This document shows positions 39,470-40,520 of a stretch of DNA of 40,520 nucleotides, piece after piece. The notes under the pieces were generated by a model that was not told the origin of the DNA, ran no database searches, and saw nothing but the letters and a program-made list of their open reading frames with translations. The position numbers were made by a program, and so were the translations under genes. Each line of letters begins with the position of its first letter. Positions within the stretch are counted from its first letter, which is position 1. Source of the stretch: Bacteroidota bacterium (GTDB lineage Bacteria; Bacteroidota; Ignavibacteria; UBA10030); NCBI GenBank assembly GCA_016928255.1, contig JAFGLB010000162.1, forward strand, positions 1 through 40,520, read 5' to 3'.

Positions 39470-40520
39470 CTAACAGGGAAGCGTTCCAGCAGAAATACGG
39501 CATCATCGGACAATCGACTGAGATGCAGGAAATTATGGACGTCATCAAGCAGGTGGCGCCGACGGATATTACCGTACTAATAACCGGTGAGAGCGGCACA
39601 GGGAAAGAAGTAATTGCCAAGGCAATTCATGGCGAAAGCAGAAGAGCACAGCAACCCATGGTGTCGGTAAATTGCGGTGCAATACCGGAAGGACTGATTG
39701 AAAGCGAGTTATTCGGTCATGAAAAGGGCGCTTTTACGAGTGCCCTCGAAATGCGAAGGGGCTATTTTGAAATTGCAGACAGCGGAACAATTTTGCTTGA
39801 CGAAATCGGCGAAATGCCGTTAGCAACTCAGGTAAAGCTGCTTCGAGTATTGGAAAGCGGTGAGTTCATGCGTGTAGGATCGTCTGCCGCAAGGAAGACG
39901 GATGTCCGGGTAATTGCAGCGACGAATAAAATCCTGGAATACGAAGTACAGCAAAAGCGTTTTCGCCCGGATTTGTATTTCCGGCTTCGATCTGTGAATA
40001 TACATCTGCCGCCGTTAAGGAACAGGAAGGAAGATATTCCGGCCCTGGTTGAAAAATTCATAAAGGAAACAGCGGATAAGAATAGGATTCAATTCGGCGG
40101 ATTCAGTAATAGTGCAACTGAATTATTGATGGGCTATGACTGGCCGGGAAATGTGCGTGAATTAAGAAATACAATTGAAAGCATGATCATATTGGAAAGC
40201 GGAAAATATCTCAATGAAGAGGATGTGCATAAATATCTGCAGGGACAGGCAAAAGTAGAGATGGACAGAAATCTTCCCGCTGTTTCGAACAGAACGATAG
40301 AACAGGCGGAACGTGAGCTTATCTATCGCGCTCTTGTGGAACTCAAATCCAATATCATTGAAATGAAAGAATTGCTCGAAAATTCTTTGAACGAAAAAAA
40401 TCTGCAGGGCATGGATTATGTCCAGCCGCAAAACGGCAACGGCATACTGACAATGGACGAAATGGAACGCAGAATGGTTACCTCAGCTCTCGACAGGCAT
40501 AAAGGAAACAGGCGTAATGC
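39466..40520 (+). CDS. Sigma-54-dependent transcriptional activator, 3'-truncated by the window edge
   Basis: The frame runs open to the window end and is absent from the ORF track. It starts with TTG at 39466, overlapping the SPOR gene stop as TTGA; the frame is closed upstream by TAA at 39433. It begins directly with the AAA+ domain ([14 protein letters not shown]), so no receiver domain is present. Walker A is GESGTGKE (41-48), Walker B is [10 protein letters not shown], and the sigma-54 contact loop reads GAFTSA (88-93) instead of [16 protein letters not shown] is present. The Fis-type DNA-binding helix begins at [24 protein letters not shown] and is cut off. Confidence 0.92.
   Translation, partial: MTNREAFQQKYGIIGQSTEMQEIMDVIKQVAPTDITVLITGESGTGKEVIAKAIHGESRRAQQPMVSVNCGAIPEGLIESELFGHEKGAFTSALEMRRGYFEIADSGTILLDEIGEMPLATQVKLLRVLESGEFMRVGSSAARKTDVRVIAATNKILEYEVQQKRFRPDLYFRLRSVNIHLPPLRNRKEDIPALVEKFIKETADKNRIQFGGFSNSATELLMGYDWPGNVRELRNTIESMIILESGKYLNEEDVHKYLQGQAKVEMDRNLPAVSNRTIEQAERELIYRALVELKSNIIEMKELLENSLNEKNLQGMDYVQPQNGNGILTMDEMERRMVTSALDRHKGNRRN

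Overview
The window is a bacterial chromosome segment carrying a replication origin and its classical gene neighbourhood. Several traits point to the FCB (Fibrobacteres-Chlorobi-Bacteroidetes) superphylum or a candidate phylum near it (Marinimicrobia, Calditrichota or KSB1-like): a PorV/PorQ-type outer-membrane protein, the gene order miaB - SPOR lipoprotein-like gene - sigma-54 regulator, weak Shine-Dalgarno sites before several genes, and the sequence character of YidC, GyrB and Lon. This placement is inference from gene content, not a phylogeny.

Layout from left to right. Bases 1-5851 hold a tryptophan operon in the order trpE(partial)-G-D-C-F-B-A, with ATGA stop/start overlaps between E/G, G/D and D/C. 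Converging on it is an AlkD-like DNA glycosylase (5871-6578, minus). Bases 6579-9224 are an AT-rich accessory patch: a DNA methyltransferase and a DUF3800 protein that converge with a single base between their stop codons. They may form a modification plus nuclease defence pair. Next is a two-gene membrane unit (TIGR03546 then TIGR03545 families), closed by a bidirectional terminator.

Bases 11668-21433 form the leftward replication block, read away from the origin in the order dnaA, dnaN, recF, dciA (DUF721), gyrB, a glycosyltransferase, gyrA. The putative oriC lies between dnaA and rpmH (21434-21803), with two perfect TTATCCACA DnaA boxes. Further box-like sites lie between dnaA and dnaN. 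The rightward block is rpmH, rnpA, yidD, yidC, mnmE, mnmG, rsmG. It carries two parS-like 16-mers, one perfect, exactly in the gaps before mnmG and rsmG. No parA or parB follows; the next genes are murQ, a DUF2461 gene, lon and dnaX.

dnaX contains an A10 run at codons 377-380. Slippage there in either direction brings in a stop codon within a few codons, so a short gamma form beside full-length tau is likely. The right end holds porV-like, pta (minus), miaB, a TPR/SPOR envelope protein and a truncated sigma-54 activator with GAFTSA in place of GAFTGA.

Most of the window is conserved housekeeping. The points most worth a second look are the methyltransferase/DUF3800 island, the paired parS sites without parAB, the dnaX slippery run, and the DnaA boxes on both sides of dnaA. 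No tRNA, rRNA, CRISPR array, insertion sequence or prophage was recognised.
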